Shown: positions 50,942 to 60,102, counted from the first letter of the stretch. The stretch: 64,000 nucleotides of DNA from Larkinella sp049445795 (GCF_049445795.1 NZ_JBMSDT010000003.1:372001-436000); one strand, 5' to 3'. Notes: a model not told the origin generated them from the letters alone. Numbers and translations: made by a program.

Positions 50942-51582
50942 ACCGGTTGTGTCAGCGGGGCCAGGGTTTGGTTTTGAATAATACAGGTCGAATCCACCGG
51001 AAGCTCCGTCGGATCAATATCCTGGTGGGTTGACAGCAGAAAACTCACTCCCTGATGGCGGTTTTTACGGATGTGTTCGATGACTACGTTGGTTGTAACC
51101 TGATCGAGCGTAATCAGTGGTTCGTCGAGCAAAATCAGGGTTGGCTCGCCCAGAAACGCCAGGACCAGCGAGGTTTTCTTGAGCATCCCGCTCGAATACG
51201 TGCCGACCGGCGTTTTAACGAACTCCCGAATCCCAAATAGATCGATTAATTCGTCGACCTGTTGCTTAGGAGCACGTTTGGTGGCGGCCACCCAGCGAAT
51301 CAATTCCCAGGCTGTCAGAAAAGCGGGATAAACGGGTTCGGCTTCGCCGTAATTGACCCGCAGCCGGTAATCGAGAGGGTGCTTCCGAATGTCGTAGTGG
51401 TCGGCCAGCACCAGACTTCCTTCAAAGGGCACCAAACCGGCCACTGATCGGAAAAACGTAGTTTTGCCGGACCCATTACGGCCTTTAATCCAATGGATTC
51501 CTTGCGAAAAAACCGCTTGCGGGATGGTCAGGACGGGCCGGTCATCGTACGTTTTCCGAAAATCCTGGATTGTCAGCATCAT
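50938..51582 (-). CDS. ABC transporter ATP-binding protein
   Basis: A 214-residue ATPase with all nucleotide-binding motifs: Walker A GRNGSGKTT near 34, Q-loop region NYGEAEPVYP, signature YSSGMLKKTSLVLAF near 128, Walker B PTLILLDEP near 148 and the switch His in LLSTHQDID near 190. The short form and the KTSLVLAFLGEP pattern fit ABC-2-type exporters. Coupled by ATGA overlaps to both the upstream haloperoxidase gene and the downstream permease gene. Confidence 0.94.
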   Translation of the reverse strand: MMLTIQDFRKTYDDRPVLTIPQAVFSQGIHWIKGRNGSGKTTFFRSVAGLVPFEGSLVLADHYDIRKHPLDYRLRVNYGEAEPVYPAFLTAWELIRWVAATKRAPKQQVDELIDLFGIREFVKTPVGTYSSGMLKKTSLVLAFLGEPTLILLDEPLITLDQVTTNVVIEHIRKNRHQGVSFLLSTHQDIDPTELPVDSTCIIQNQTLAPLTQPV

Positions 51583-52934
51583 TTGGAGGCAATCACTGCG
51601 GCTTTCTGTCCGGCGAGTTTTTCCACCACATATTCACCTACTTTTCGCCCCTGCGTGTTTCCCAGTTCGAGTGCATCCCGGAAGTGAATGCCGCCGTATA
51701 ACCGGCTGTAGGATGCTTCAAGAGCTGCTTCCCGAAATGATTTGAACGAACGGACGCCATGACCGTAAGGATGTTCGGTCGAATCCGTGAAAGCGATGTT
51801 GTCGCCGTATAACTTTGTCAGGACTTCGGCGGCAGCGGCCGAAATAACGCTGTGCCCGCTGGTGTACTCCGGGAAAGGCGGGGTTTGCAGGTAGGGCGTC
51901 CACTTCGGATCGATGAACTTGTTGATGACGGTTTCGGGTCGGATGCGGTTGCTGCGGTATTTTTCGTCCCAGCAACTGATAAAACCGTCGGCCAGTGCAA
52001 AGGACGTTAAGGTATAGGCCTGTACACTTTTTGGGAAATCCGCTTTTTGTTTGCGGGCAATTGTGGCGGCAATCGCGAGCCAGTGACCACCCGGCGTCAT
52101 TTTCTTGGAAGCGTACGAAACGTGCCCGGCAACATTCATCACAAAGGCATTGTCGTCCCAAAAAAAGGCAATTTTGCGTTGTTCTTCGGTATTGTTGTTC
52201 CCGATCTGATAAACTTCCTCGGTCAGCTTGTAAAACGGACTGCCCTTGGTCATGTTATACGGAATGGCCTTGGGAGGCATAAACTGCGAACAGGTATCCA
52301 TCACCCAGCACCGAATCTGCATCCATTTCGGCTCGGCGGCTTCCATGTAGGCCGGGGGCGTCGGCACCCAGGTTCCTTCGGCGTTCGTCACGGTATGCTT
52401 GAAACCGCGCGTCTGCTTGTACGAATCCTTTCCGGCAAACTCCATGATGTGCTTGGCAACCGCTTCGCCGTAGGCCATCGAACGCTCAATGACCTCGTCC
52501 GGAATACCCATTTTGCTGTATTGTTCGTAAAAATCCTTCTCAAAAGCATCAAACATGTCAGCCGAAAACGTCAGATTTCGGCTAACGGTTAGGAAAGCCC
52601 GGGCGCTGGCCAACGGAAAACAGTACTCCTGACCCGGTTGCGGTTTGGGCGGGGCCGTAAATTTCCGGAGCTTTCCGGCCAGCGACTCGTAGCCGGGATA
52701 ACCGGGCACCATCGCTTCGTAACCCGCTAAGTTAGCATACCCGTAAATCCGGCTGGCGACTGGCGGAGAAAAAATGTCGTGGATGATCACGTCGGTCAAT
52801 TGCTTGACACACTGATGGTAACACTCGGGTTCGGCGGCTTTGGCGTTGTATTCTTCGGGCGTTGCTTTGGGCTGGCAACTCGCAAAAAACCAGAGTCCAA
52901 CCACCCCTACGATCCAAGTTATCGGATTCTTCAT
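51579..52934 (-). CDS. Vanadium-dependent haloperoxidase-family (PAP2 fold) lipoprotein
   Basis: A 451-residue lipoprotein (FASC lipobox, Cys20). The C-terminal PAP2/haloperoxidase site is complete: KYRSNRIRPE, EYTSGHSVISAAAAEV and SRLYGGIHFRDALELG, giving the vanadate/phosphate-binding Lys-Arg, Ser-Gly-His and Arg-His set. Vanadium haloperoxidases oxidise halide with hydrogen peroxide; relatives are phosphatases, so the activity needs testing. It follows two CRTAC1 genes and overlaps the ABC ATPase gene by ATGA. A consensus -7 box lies upstream, so it can be expressed separately. Confidence 0.92.
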   Translation of the reverse strand: MKNPITWIVGVVGLWFFASCQPKATPEEYNAKAAEPECYHQCVKQLTDVIIHDIFSPPVASRIYGYANLAGYEAMVPGYPGYESLAGKLRKFTAPPKPQPGQEYCFPLASARAFLTVSRNLTFSADMFDAFEKDFYEQYSKMGIPDEVIERSMAYGEAVAKHIMEFAGKDSYKQTRGFKHTVTNAEGTWVPTPPAYMEAAEPKWMQIRCWVMDTCSQFMPPKAIPYNMTKGSPFYKLTEEVYQIGNNNTEEQRKIAFFWDDNAFVMNVAGHVSYASKKMTPGGHWLAIAATIARKQKADFPKSVQAYTLTSFALADGFISCWDEKYRSNRIRPETVINKFIDPKWTPYLQTPPFPEYTSGHSVISAAAAEVLTKLYGDNIAFTDSTEHPYGHGVRSFKSFREAALEASYSRLYGGIHFRDALELGNTQGRKVGEYVVEKLAGQKAAVIASK

Positions 52935-52969
52935 GCGTATTTCCGGTCAACTAACGTACAAGAGGACTA

Positions 52970-52977
52970 CAAATTTA
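52970..52977 (-). promoter_or_regulatory. Bacteroidota -7 box for the haloperoxidase operon
   Basis: Reads TAAATTTG on the minus strand, full consensus match, 36 bp upstream of the haloperoxidase ATG; a TTTG lies 23 bp further upstream (53001-53004). Confidence 0.55.
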
Positions 52978-53027
52978 CCTTAAAATAAGCATATCTGCTG
53001 CAAACAGCGTATGATTTCCATCAGGAT

Positions 53028-56000
53028 TTACGGTTTTTGCGCGACGATAACGGCCGGTGATCCGGCTTTCCGAAATACTTGAAATGTCGTGTCGTTACGC
53101 GCTATTAACCAGGCCGGTACATTAGCAACCCGAATCGGCTTGATATCGCGTACCTGACCGTCGAGCAGAAACCCACTGGCAAAGGGAGAAAGAGCCGAAA
53201 ACCGGTTTTCAACAGTCGCTTGTTTGCCGTTATTTTTCAGCACAAGGCCATAATTAGCATCGTAACGGCCCTGGTAGGTGCTGGCTCCGTAGAAATTTCC
53301 GCCCGCCAGCACATCCGGAAAACCGTCGTTGTCAACATCATCCGTGCACAAAGCAAACAGTTTGGAAACCTGCGCCAGCATCGGTAAGGCGAGAACTACA
53401 AACCGCCCATTCCCCTGATTTTCCAGGTATACCGAAGCAAACTGGTCAATCGTGCGTTCGTCGGCACCCTCAAGCTCTTCCTCTTCGAATAATTCGTCTA
53501 TCGGTTTTCCGGCAAAGGATTGATAATCCGTAAACCGCTTGTTAATAATGCCCGGCATCTGTTTCCCCAATTCATCTTTAAAATTGACCGGATACCACTT
53601 CTTTCCGTCGCGCTGGTAGGCCAGGATTTGGTCCACGCTGCCGTTTTTATCGAAATCCTTCACCCACATTTTCATGCGTGGATTGGCTTGCTTAATGAAT
53701 TTCGTGTTTAGCCCCAGATTGCCCGCCACCAGATCGAGGTCGCCGTCGCGGTCGAAGTCGGCGGCTGTCAGGCATTGCCAGAAACCGCTCAGGGGCGCGT
53801 TGTCGTCCGTTATGTTTTCAACCGCCTGGAGTCTGCCGTTTTGTTTGGCGAAAACCCGGATCGGCATCCAGTCGCCCGCCAGCACCAGATCGAGGTCTTT
53901 GTCCTGATCGTAATCGAGCCAGAGCGCATCGGTAATCATACCTGCTTTCCGAAGTTCGGGGGCCAGCCGGTCGGTCTGGTCCGAAAACCGGCCTTTGCCG
54001 TCGTTGATCAGCAGGTACGAATTCGGAAGGGTGCCGTAAGCGAAAGCCACCACCCGCCCACCGACAAACAAATCGAGGTCACCATCGCCGTCGAAATCCA
54101 CCGGCCGGACGCAACTTTTGTTGTCGTACATCGGCGGCAAACCGGTCGAGCGGGTGAAGTTGCCTTTGCCATCGTTCAGATACAGCCGATCGAACTGTTC
54201 GGGCATTTTTTCAAAAAACTCATTCCCCCCCGATACCACATACAAATCCAGATCCCTGTCGCCATCGGCATCGAAGAAAACCGCATCCACATCCTCGTAG
54301 GTCGAATCGACCCGGAAAACCGGTTGCGGTTTGGGCAAAAACCGCCCATTGGGCTGCTGAATCTGTAAACTGCCAGCTTGCCATTTCGCTCCGCCGACGT
54401 AAAAATCCTCCAGGCCATCGCCATTGACATCGCCGACCGCCAGCTTCGGCCCTTCCATCGAAACCTCGAACGGCATCAGCGACTCCCGCACAAAATCAAA
54501 ATACGTATTCTCCTGATGCTGGTAGGCGATCGGTGTCTGATTCGTTATGTCTTCGAACAATGGCTGAGGGTCCGGGGCCGTAAACCGGAAATCGCCCAAA
54601 TCCTGTTGAGCTGCCGATTGCTTCAGCGTCAGCATCTGGTCGGTTTTGACACCGGTTTGAATCTCCATTCGTTGGTTCGGCCAGATCACGATCAGCGAAT
54701 CGACGGTCGCGGTTTCGCCCAGCCCGAAGGTCAACACCGGTTCCACGGCCGACTGAAAACCGCGCGTCGGCATCAGTTGCTGGAGTTGCAGGCCGGTTTT
54801 GGTTTTCAACACCACCTTCGCGCCAACTCCGAACGGATTGCCGCCCTCGCCCTGGAGCTTGATTTTCAGGTAATGATGGTTTGGGTACAAGGTGTTGGCC
54901 TGATTCTGGTAAATCCCGGCCGGGTCGTTGATATCGTTGGTCACCAGTTCGAGGTCGCCGTCGTTGTCAAGGTCGGCATACACCGCCCCGCTCGAAAAGG
55001 TTGGTTTTTCGAAACCCCAGGCCAGCGATTGATCCGCAAACTTTAAATCCGACGACCCTTTGAAGAGGTAATTATGCACTTTCCCTTCGGGCATCATCGA
55101 CATAGCTTTTTCGTCCAGTGCCTTGGACGTTTCGATGGCGTACCGCAGCGAATCGTCGGACGCGTATTTGACGTAATCAAGGTCGTTGGGACGCCGGACG
55201 ATGCCGTTAGAAATAAACAAATCCTTGATGCCGTCGTTGTCGTAATCGGCCAGCAGTGGTGCCCAGCTCCAGTCGGTGGCGGCCACGCCCGCCATCGCGC
55301 CGACCTCCATAAATTTTTTACCCGATAAGCTGATTTGTAGACAGTTGCGGCTGTACTGATTCATGTAGCCGAAACTGAGTTTGTAGAGATAAATGTCCAG
55401 CGGATCTTCACCCAGCGACATTTTCTCCACGGTTTCGTCTTCCGGATACATGTCGAGCGTGATTACGTCCGGGTAGCCATCGTTGTTCACATCGGCTACG
55501 TCGTTGCCCATCGAAAACCGGCTGACGTGCGCAAAGGCTTTCCGGACGCTTTCCGTAAAACCGCCCTTGCCGTTGTTGAAGTAATAATAATCGTCCTCGT
55601 GGAAGTCGTTCGATACGTAAATATCTTCCCAACCGTCGCCGTTCAGGTCGGCCACTGAAAGGCCCAGCCCGTAGCCCATAGCCGCCCCGAAAATCCCGGC
55701 CTGCTCGCTGACATTGGTGAATTTGGCATGGGGCATGGGGCTTGGGGCAGAGGGCAGAGGGGTCGGGGCATGGGGTAGAGGATTCGGGGTAGCGGAATTC
55801 TTAGTTACCCTCTGCCCTCTGCCCTCTGCCCTCTGCCCCATGCTCTCCGCCAGATTATTCCGAAACAAGTAATCCCCCGACTCATTCTGACGCAGGTTGC
55901 GGGCCGAAACGCGGTCGTAACTGCGGGACGTATGGACGGCGTGGTTGAGCAGGTAACAGTCGAGATCGCCGTCGTGGTCGTAATCGAAGAAAGCCGCCTG

Positions 56001-56519
56001 GGTCGAAAAACCGGTAAAGTCCAGGCCGTAGTCGGCGGCTTTTTCGGTAAACGTGCCGTCCTGGTTGTTGATGTAGAGTTCGTTGGAGCCTTCGAGCCCT
56101 TTGAAGTTGCCCACGGCACAAACGTAAATATCCAGCCAGCCGTCGGCGTTGACATCCGCCATCGTGACCCCGGTTTGCCAGTCCGAAAAACCTTCGACCC
56201 CGGCTTTTTCGGTAATGTCTTCAAACTTCATCCCGCCTTTGTTCAGGTACAGCTTGTTTTTGCCCTGATTCGAGACAAAATACAGGTCCGTCAACCCGTC
56301 GTTGTTGATGTCACCGGCCGCAACGCCCGCGCCGTTGTAAAAGTACAGGTAGTCGATGATGTTGAACTTCTCGGTACTCTGCACCCGGTTGACAAACCCG
56401 ATGCCGGTCTGCGTCGAGTCGAGTGACTGAAAAAGGGCGTCTTCGGACGACCGGCCGGACGATTTACAGCCAGCAACCCACGTTAGTATCGTTATAAAAA
56501 AAAGACTGATTCGTTTCAT
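53028..56519 (-). CDS. CRTAC1-family FG-GAP/VCBS repeat lipoprotein with ASPIC/UnbV domain (copy 1)
   Basis: An 1,163-residue lipoprotein (WVAGC lipobox, Cys18) made of FG-GAP/VCBS repeats with Ca-binding D.N.DG.DDLY-type loops (GDINNDGLTDLYF, ADVNADGWLDIYV, DYDNDGIKDLFI) forming probably two beta-propellers. Between them, about 575-650, is an ASPIC/UnbV domain (NPFGVGAKVVLKTKTG, DSLIVIWPNQRMEIQTG). Residues at about 227-265 are an in-frame palindromic insertion rich in GQRAEG and P-L-P-H-A words. Likely a surface scaffold or ligand-binding protein; the catalytic role is unknown. A similar gene lies directly upstream. Confidence 0.92.
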   Translation of the reverse strand: MKRISLFFITILTWVAGCKSSGRSSEDALFQSLDSTQTGIGFVNRVQSTEKFNIIDYLYFYNGAGVAAGDINNDGLTDLYFVSNQGKNKLYLNKGGMKFEDITEKAGVEGFSDWQTGVTMADVNADGWLDIYVCAVGNFKGLEGSNELYINNQDGTFTEKAADYGLDFTGFSTQAAFFDYDHDGDLDCYLLNHAVHTSRSYDRVSARNLRQNESGDYLFRNNLAESMGQRAEGRGQRVTKNSATPNPLPHAPTPLPSAPSPMPHAKFTNVSEQAGIFGAAMGYGLGLSVADLNGDGWEDIYVSNDFHEDDYYYFNNGKGGFTESVRKAFAHVSRFSMGNDVADVNNDGYPDVITLDMYPEDETVEKMSLGEDPLDIYLYKLSFGYMNQYSRNCLQISLSGKKFMEVGAMAGVAATDWSWAPLLADYDNDGIKDLFISNGIVRRPNDLDYVKYASDDSLRYAIETSKALDEKAMSMMPEGKVHNYLFKGSSDLKFADQSLAWGFEKPTFSSGAVYADLDNDGDLELVTNDINDPAGIYQNQANTLYPNHHYLKIKLQGEGGNPFGVGAKVVLKTKTGLQLQQLMPTRGFQSAVEPVLTFGLGETATVDSLIVIWPNQRMEIQTGVKTDQMLTLKQSAAQQDLGDFRFTAPDPQPLFEDITNQTPIAYQHQENTYFDFVRESLMPFEVSMEGPKLAVGDVNGDGLEDFYVGGAKWQAGSLQIQQPNGRFLPKPQPVFRVDSTYEDVDAVFFDADGDRDLDLYVVSGGNEFFEKMPEQFDRLYLNDGKGNFTRSTGLPPMYDNKSCVRPVDFDGDGDLDLFVGGRVVAFAYGTLPNSYLLINDGKGRFSDQTDRLAPELRKAGMITDALWLDYDQDKDLDLVLAGDWMPIRVFAKQNGRLQAVENITDDNAPLSGFWQCLTAADFDRDGDLDLVAGNLGLNTKFIKQANPRMKMWVKDFDKNGSVDQILAYQRDGKKWYPVNFKDELGKQMPGIINKRFTDYQSFAGKPIDELFEEEELEGADERTIDQFASVYLENQGNGRFVVLALPMLAQVSKLFALCTDDVDNDGFPDVLAGGNFYGASTYQGRYDANYGLVLKNNGKQATVENRFSALSPFASGFLLDGQVRDIKPIRVANVPAWLIARNDTTFQVFRKAGSPAVIVAQKP
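55743..55840. repeat. In-frame palindromic element inside CRTAC1 copy 1
   Basis: TGGGGCAGAGGGCAGAGG (55743-55760) pairs perfectly with 55823-55840; the surrounding tract 55726-55846 is a run of GGGGCATGGGG/GGCAGAG and CCCTCTG words. It adds about 40 residues between the conserved FRNNLAE and FTNVSEQAGI segments without breaking the frame. Confidence 0.92.
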
Positions 56520-56531
56520 GGTAAATTTCTG

Positions 56532-56679
56532 AACCGTCTTGAACCCGGATTACGCAGATTAAAGGATTAAGAGGATATCAAAGATGGATTGCGGTAGCCA
56601 TCCTAGTTAATCTTTGAATCCGCGTAATCCGGGTTCAAGACGGTTAATCTTTTAATCTGCGTAATCCGAGTTCAGGACG
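56532..56679. repeat. Inverted repeat with a third arm between the CRTAC1 genes, second copy of the dispersed family
   Basis: A left arm at 56532-56570 and a right arm at 56616-56645 (core AACCCGGATTACGC) form a hairpin with few mismatches. A third, diverged right-type arm at 56644-56679 encodes the last residues (ELGLRRLKD) and the TAA stop of the upstream CRTAC1 gene. Arms and spacer are related to 44540-44642. Confidence 0.9.
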
Positions 56680-59600
56680 ATTTAATTCAAAAACCTGTGC
56701 CTGATCTTTATTCTTCGCCAGGACAAATTGCCCCTGTTTGAGCCGTTTCAAATGCCGAACTTGCCCGTGGACGATAAAGCCGGATGCCATCGGGTCTAGC
56801 GGTTGCCAGACGCCCCCGCCTTTGTTCAGCAAAACCAGTCCGTAACTGGCGTCGTAGCGGCCAATTTCGGGCAGCACATCGTAAAAATTACCGGTCAGGA
56901 CCAAATCCGGTTTCTGGTCGTTGTTGACATCAGCCATTGAAATGCCACAGACCGGCGACAACTGCGCTTCTTTGGGCAAAGGCTGGTACGTCAGTTGTCC
57001 TTTGCCATCGTTCAGAAACACCGTCGATTCGCCCGTGTAGGCCCGTTGCACGACCGCGCCCTGCAACTGTTTTTCGTCCAGGATTTCGGTCAGTTTCTTG
57101 CCCGCATAGTCCGTAAACTTGATGTATTTCTTCTTAATGCTGGGCATTTCTTTTTGCAAATCCTGCTTCAACACCATCGGGTATAAGGTGCCGGTTTCGT
57201 CGGCGCAGTTGATGATCTGCTCCACGTTGCCGTTCTGGTCGAAATCGGCGGTATAGAGTTCCGCCGGGATTTGTGCCGTCGCCTTGATGCGGGAGTTGAG
57301 CCCGAGGTTTCCGGCCACCAGATCCAGATCGCCATCGCCGTCCAGATCCCCGGCTTCCAGGCAATTCCACCAGCCAGCCGCCGGAGTTGTCGAATTCGGA
57401 AGCTTGACAGATTGCGGGTTAACCAATTTTCCGCGTTGGTTTTGAAAAACCGTCACCGGCATCCAGTCGCCCACGACGATCAGTTCGGGGTAACCATCGC
57501 CGTTTAGGTCGGCCCAACTCGCGTCGGTTACCATGCCCAGTTGGTCAACGTCGGGCAAATACCGCTTCGTGTAATTCTTGAAATTGCCGGTGCCGTCGTT
57601 GGTCAGCAGGTAACTGGCCGGATTAAAACCGTACTGCCCCGGCACCAGCCGCGTCCCGACGAACAGATCCAGATCACCGTCGCGGTCGAAGTCGGCCGCC
57701 GTGACGCAGGAGCCGCTGGCTTTCAGGTTGGGCAAACGATCATCGCGGACAAAACCGCCTTTGCCGTCGTTCAGGTACAGCCGGTCGAGCAATTCGTCGG
57801 CATCCGGTTCAAATTCGTTGCTGCCCGACACCACGTACAAATCGAGGTCCTGATCGCCGTCGGCATCGAAGAAAACCGCATCGACGGCTTCGTAGGTCTG
57901 ATCCTGTTGAAAAACCGCCGGAGTTTTGTCCGCAAACCGACCACCGGGTTGCTGCATGAACAGCCGATGCGGTTTTCCGAATGCTCCTCCGAAAAATACA
58001 TCGTCCAGCCCGTCGCCGTTCACATCTCCGGTTGCCAAAGCCGGGCCGCTGGTCGAAAGCATCTGCTTCAGCAACGGATCGCGGTTGTAATCGACAAACG
58101 GACTTTCCTCGTGTCGGTAAGTCAACCCGGAGACTTTCGTGATGTCAAGAAATAACGGTTTGGAAGCGGTTTTTGCCAGCTTCCATAAACCGCTGGCATC
58201 GCGTTGGTTCAACGTTAGCAACTGGTCGGCTTTGGGTTGGCGGAGCGTTTGCATCCGGTCGTCGGGCCAGATCACCGTGAGCGAGTCTATCTGCGGGTTA
58301 GCACCCAGGCCAAACAGTAAATTCAGGTCAATGGAGGATTGAAAGCCCCGATTGGGCATTTGCTGTAAGACCTGCATTTGATCTTTTTGGTAAAGAAAAA
58401 CGCGGGTGCCGATGGCATTCCGGTTTTGGCCTTCACCCACCAGTTTGATGCGCAGAAAGTGGGTTTTGTATTTCTCGACGGATTCATTCTGGAACACCGA
58501 AACCGGCGAATTGACATTGTTCACGACCAGGTCCAGATCACCGTCGTTGTCGAGATCGCCGTAAGCGGCACCGTTCGAAAAACTAGGCTGGCCCAGGCCC
58601 CAAGCGGCTGCCTGATTGGAAAATTGGAGGTTTCCGTCGTTGCGGAACGCGTAATTTGGAATCGGTTCGGAGGGTGCTTTGTCCAGAAACTCCTTGAAGT
58701 TGAAGGCCCGCTGCCGGGCAATCTGGGCCATGTTTTCGCGGTCGGCCAGGAAGTGAATAAAATCCTGATCGGTCACTTCTTTGGCGATGCCGTTGGCGAC
58801 GAAAATATCTTTCCGACCGTCGTTGTCCATGTCAAAAATCAGCGCCCCCCAACTCCAGTCCGTCGCCTGAACGCCCGAAAACCGGGCGATATCGCTGAAC
58901 AGGGGCGTGACGGTTTTCCCGCTGGCCGTCAACTCATTGCCCTGGTTGAGATGCAGCATGTTCTGCATGTATTGGTAATGGAAATCCCGCGAGAGCTTGA
59001 TTTCCTGAAGGTCGTAGTTTTCAAACGCGCCGTTTTTCTTCAACCGAACGTCGTTGCCCGGCAGCATGTCGGTCACGAAAATATCCAACCGGCCATCGTT
59101 GTTGATGTCGGCCACGTCGGCACCCATCGAAGACAGACTCAGGTGCGGCATGGACTCCTTGACCGCTTCCCGAAACGTACCGTCGTGGTTGTTCAGGTAC
59201 AGGTAATCCCGCTCGTAAAAGTCGTTGGAGATGTAGATGTCGAGCCAGTTGTCGTCGTTCACGTCACCGATGGTAATGCCCAGCCCAAAACCGATCAGAC
59301 TCCCGTAAATCCCGGCCTGCTCGCTGACGTCGGTGAAGGGGGCATAGGGCATAGGGCTCGGGGCAGAGGGTTTGTTCGTAACCCCCTTCCCCATGCCCTC
59401 TGCCCTCTGCCCCGAGCCCTCCGCCAGATTATTCCGAAACAACTTGTGTCCCCCGAGCGAATCGCGTTCGGCGCGGAGGTTGGCGTAACCGAGTTTGCCG
59501 ACGGGCAGAAAGCTGTTGTTGAGCAGGTACATGTCCAGGTCGCCGTCGCGGTCGTAGTCGAAAAAAGCCGCGTGGGTCGAATAGCCGTGATCGTCCAGAC

Positions 59601-60102
59601 CGTATTCTTTGGCCCGTTCGGTAAAGGTGACGGAGCCGTCTTTTCCGATGCCGTTGTTGATGAAGAGTTCATTGCCCCGGTCGTCGCCCGACCGGATTCC
59701 GGCGTTGCAGACGTAGAGGTCGAGTAGTCCGTCGCCGTTCACGTCGGCAAAGGTGGCTCCGGTACTCCAGGCGCGTTTTCCAGCCACACCTGCCTGCGTG
59801 GTTACATCCGTAAACCGCATACCACCCCGGTTCAGATACAGGCGGTTGTCGCCCATATTGGCAATCAGAAACAGATCGGGCAAGCCGTCGTTGTTGACAT
59901 CGCCGATGGCCACGCCCCCGCCGTTGTAGAAATTTCGGTAATTGAAAATGTTAAAATCCGCGTCGTCGACGACCGTATTGGTGAAGGTGATGCCGGTTTT
60001 TTCCGAAGATAAGGATTCAAAAAGCGCGTCGGCTGGGGGTTGGTCTGAAGAACGACAACCCAGCAGAGCCGTGACTAAAAAAAAGAAAATCCAACAACGC
60101 AT
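56644..60102 (-). CDS. CRTAC1-family FG-GAP/VCBS repeat lipoprotein with ASPIC/UnbV domain (copy 2)
   Basis: An 1,152-residue paralogue of the next gene, with a lipobox (TALLGC, Cys16), FG-GAP/VCBS repeats (GDVNNDGLPDLFLI, ADVNGDGLLDLYV, DYDRDGDLDMYLL, GDVNDDNWLDIYI) and an ASPIC/UnbV domain near 565-640 (NAIGTRVFLYQKDQ, DSLTVIWPDDRMQTL). A palindromic insertion lies near residues 228-250 at the same place as in the paralogue. The C-terminus (ELGLRRLKD and stop) is encoded by a repeat arm, so the original end has been replaced. Follows SusD, suggesting a role with the SusCD system. Confidence 0.92.
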   Translation of the reverse strand: MRCWIFFFLVTALLGCRSSDQPPADALFESLSSEKTGITFTNTVVDDADFNIFNYRNFYNGGGVAIGDVNNDGLPDLFLIANMGDNRLYLNRGGMRFTDVTTQAGVAGKRAWSTGATFADVNGDGLLDLYVCNAGIRSGDDRGNELFINNGIGKDGSVTFTERAKEYGLDDHGYSTHAAFFDYDRDGDLDMYLLNNSFLPVGKLGYANLRAERDSLGGHKLFRNNLAEGSGQRAEGMGKGVTNKPSAPSPMPYAPFTDVSEQAGIYGSLIGFGLGITIGDVNDDNWLDIYISNDFYERDYLYLNNHDGTFREAVKESMPHLSLSSMGADVADINNDGRLDIFVTDMLPGNDVRLKKNGAFENYDLQEIKLSRDFHYQYMQNMLHLNQGNELTASGKTVTPLFSDIARFSGVQATDWSWGALIFDMDNDGRKDIFVANGIAKEVTDQDFIHFLADRENMAQIARQRAFNFKEFLDKAPSEPIPNYAFRNDGNLQFSNQAAAWGLGQPSFSNGAAYGDLDNDGDLDLVVNNVNSPVSVFQNESVEKYKTHFLRIKLVGEGQNRNAIGTRVFLYQKDQMQVLQQMPNRGFQSSIDLNLLFGLGANPQIDSLTVIWPDDRMQTLRQPKADQLLTLNQRDASGLWKLAKTASKPLFLDITKVSGLTYRHEESPFVDYNRDPLLKQMLSTSGPALATGDVNGDGLDDVFFGGAFGKPHRLFMQQPGGRFADKTPAVFQQDQTYEAVDAVFFDADGDQDLDLYVVSGSNEFEPDADELLDRLYLNDGKGGFVRDDRLPNLKASGSCVTAADFDRDGDLDLFVGTRLVPGQYGFNPASYLLTNDGTGNFKNYTKRYLPDVDQLGMVTDASWADLNGDGYPELIVVGDWMPVTVFQNQRGKLVNPQSVKLPNSTTPAAGWWNCLEAGDLDGDGDLDLVAGNLGLNSRIKATAQIPAELYTADFDQNGNVEQIINCADETGTLYPMVLKQDLQKEMPSIKKKYIKFTDYAGKKLTEILDEKQLQGAVVQRAYTGESTVFLNDGKGQLTYQPLPKEAQLSPVCGISMADVNNDQKPDLVLTGNFYDVLPEIGRYDASYGLVLLNKGGGVWQPLDPMASGFIVHGQVRHLKRLKQGQFVLAKNKDQAQVFELNRPELGLRRLKD
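59354..59419. repeat. In-frame palindromic element inside CRTAC1 copy 2
   Basis: GGGCTCGGGGCAGAGGG (59354-59370) and 59403-59419 are perfect reverse complements over 17 bp, spacer 32 nt. It occupies the same site as 55743-55840 but is shorter and has a different spacer. Confidence 0.92.

Noticed and set aside
55726..55846. GGCAGAG tandem words considered as a CRISPR array
   Set aside because: No regular spacers, the repeats are only 7 bp, the tract is palindromic and lies in frame inside a gene; no cas genes are present.
58378..59727. 449-residue open frame opposite CRTAC1 copy 2
   Set aside because: Composition follows the reversed FG-GAP repeats; no start-site signals or domain.
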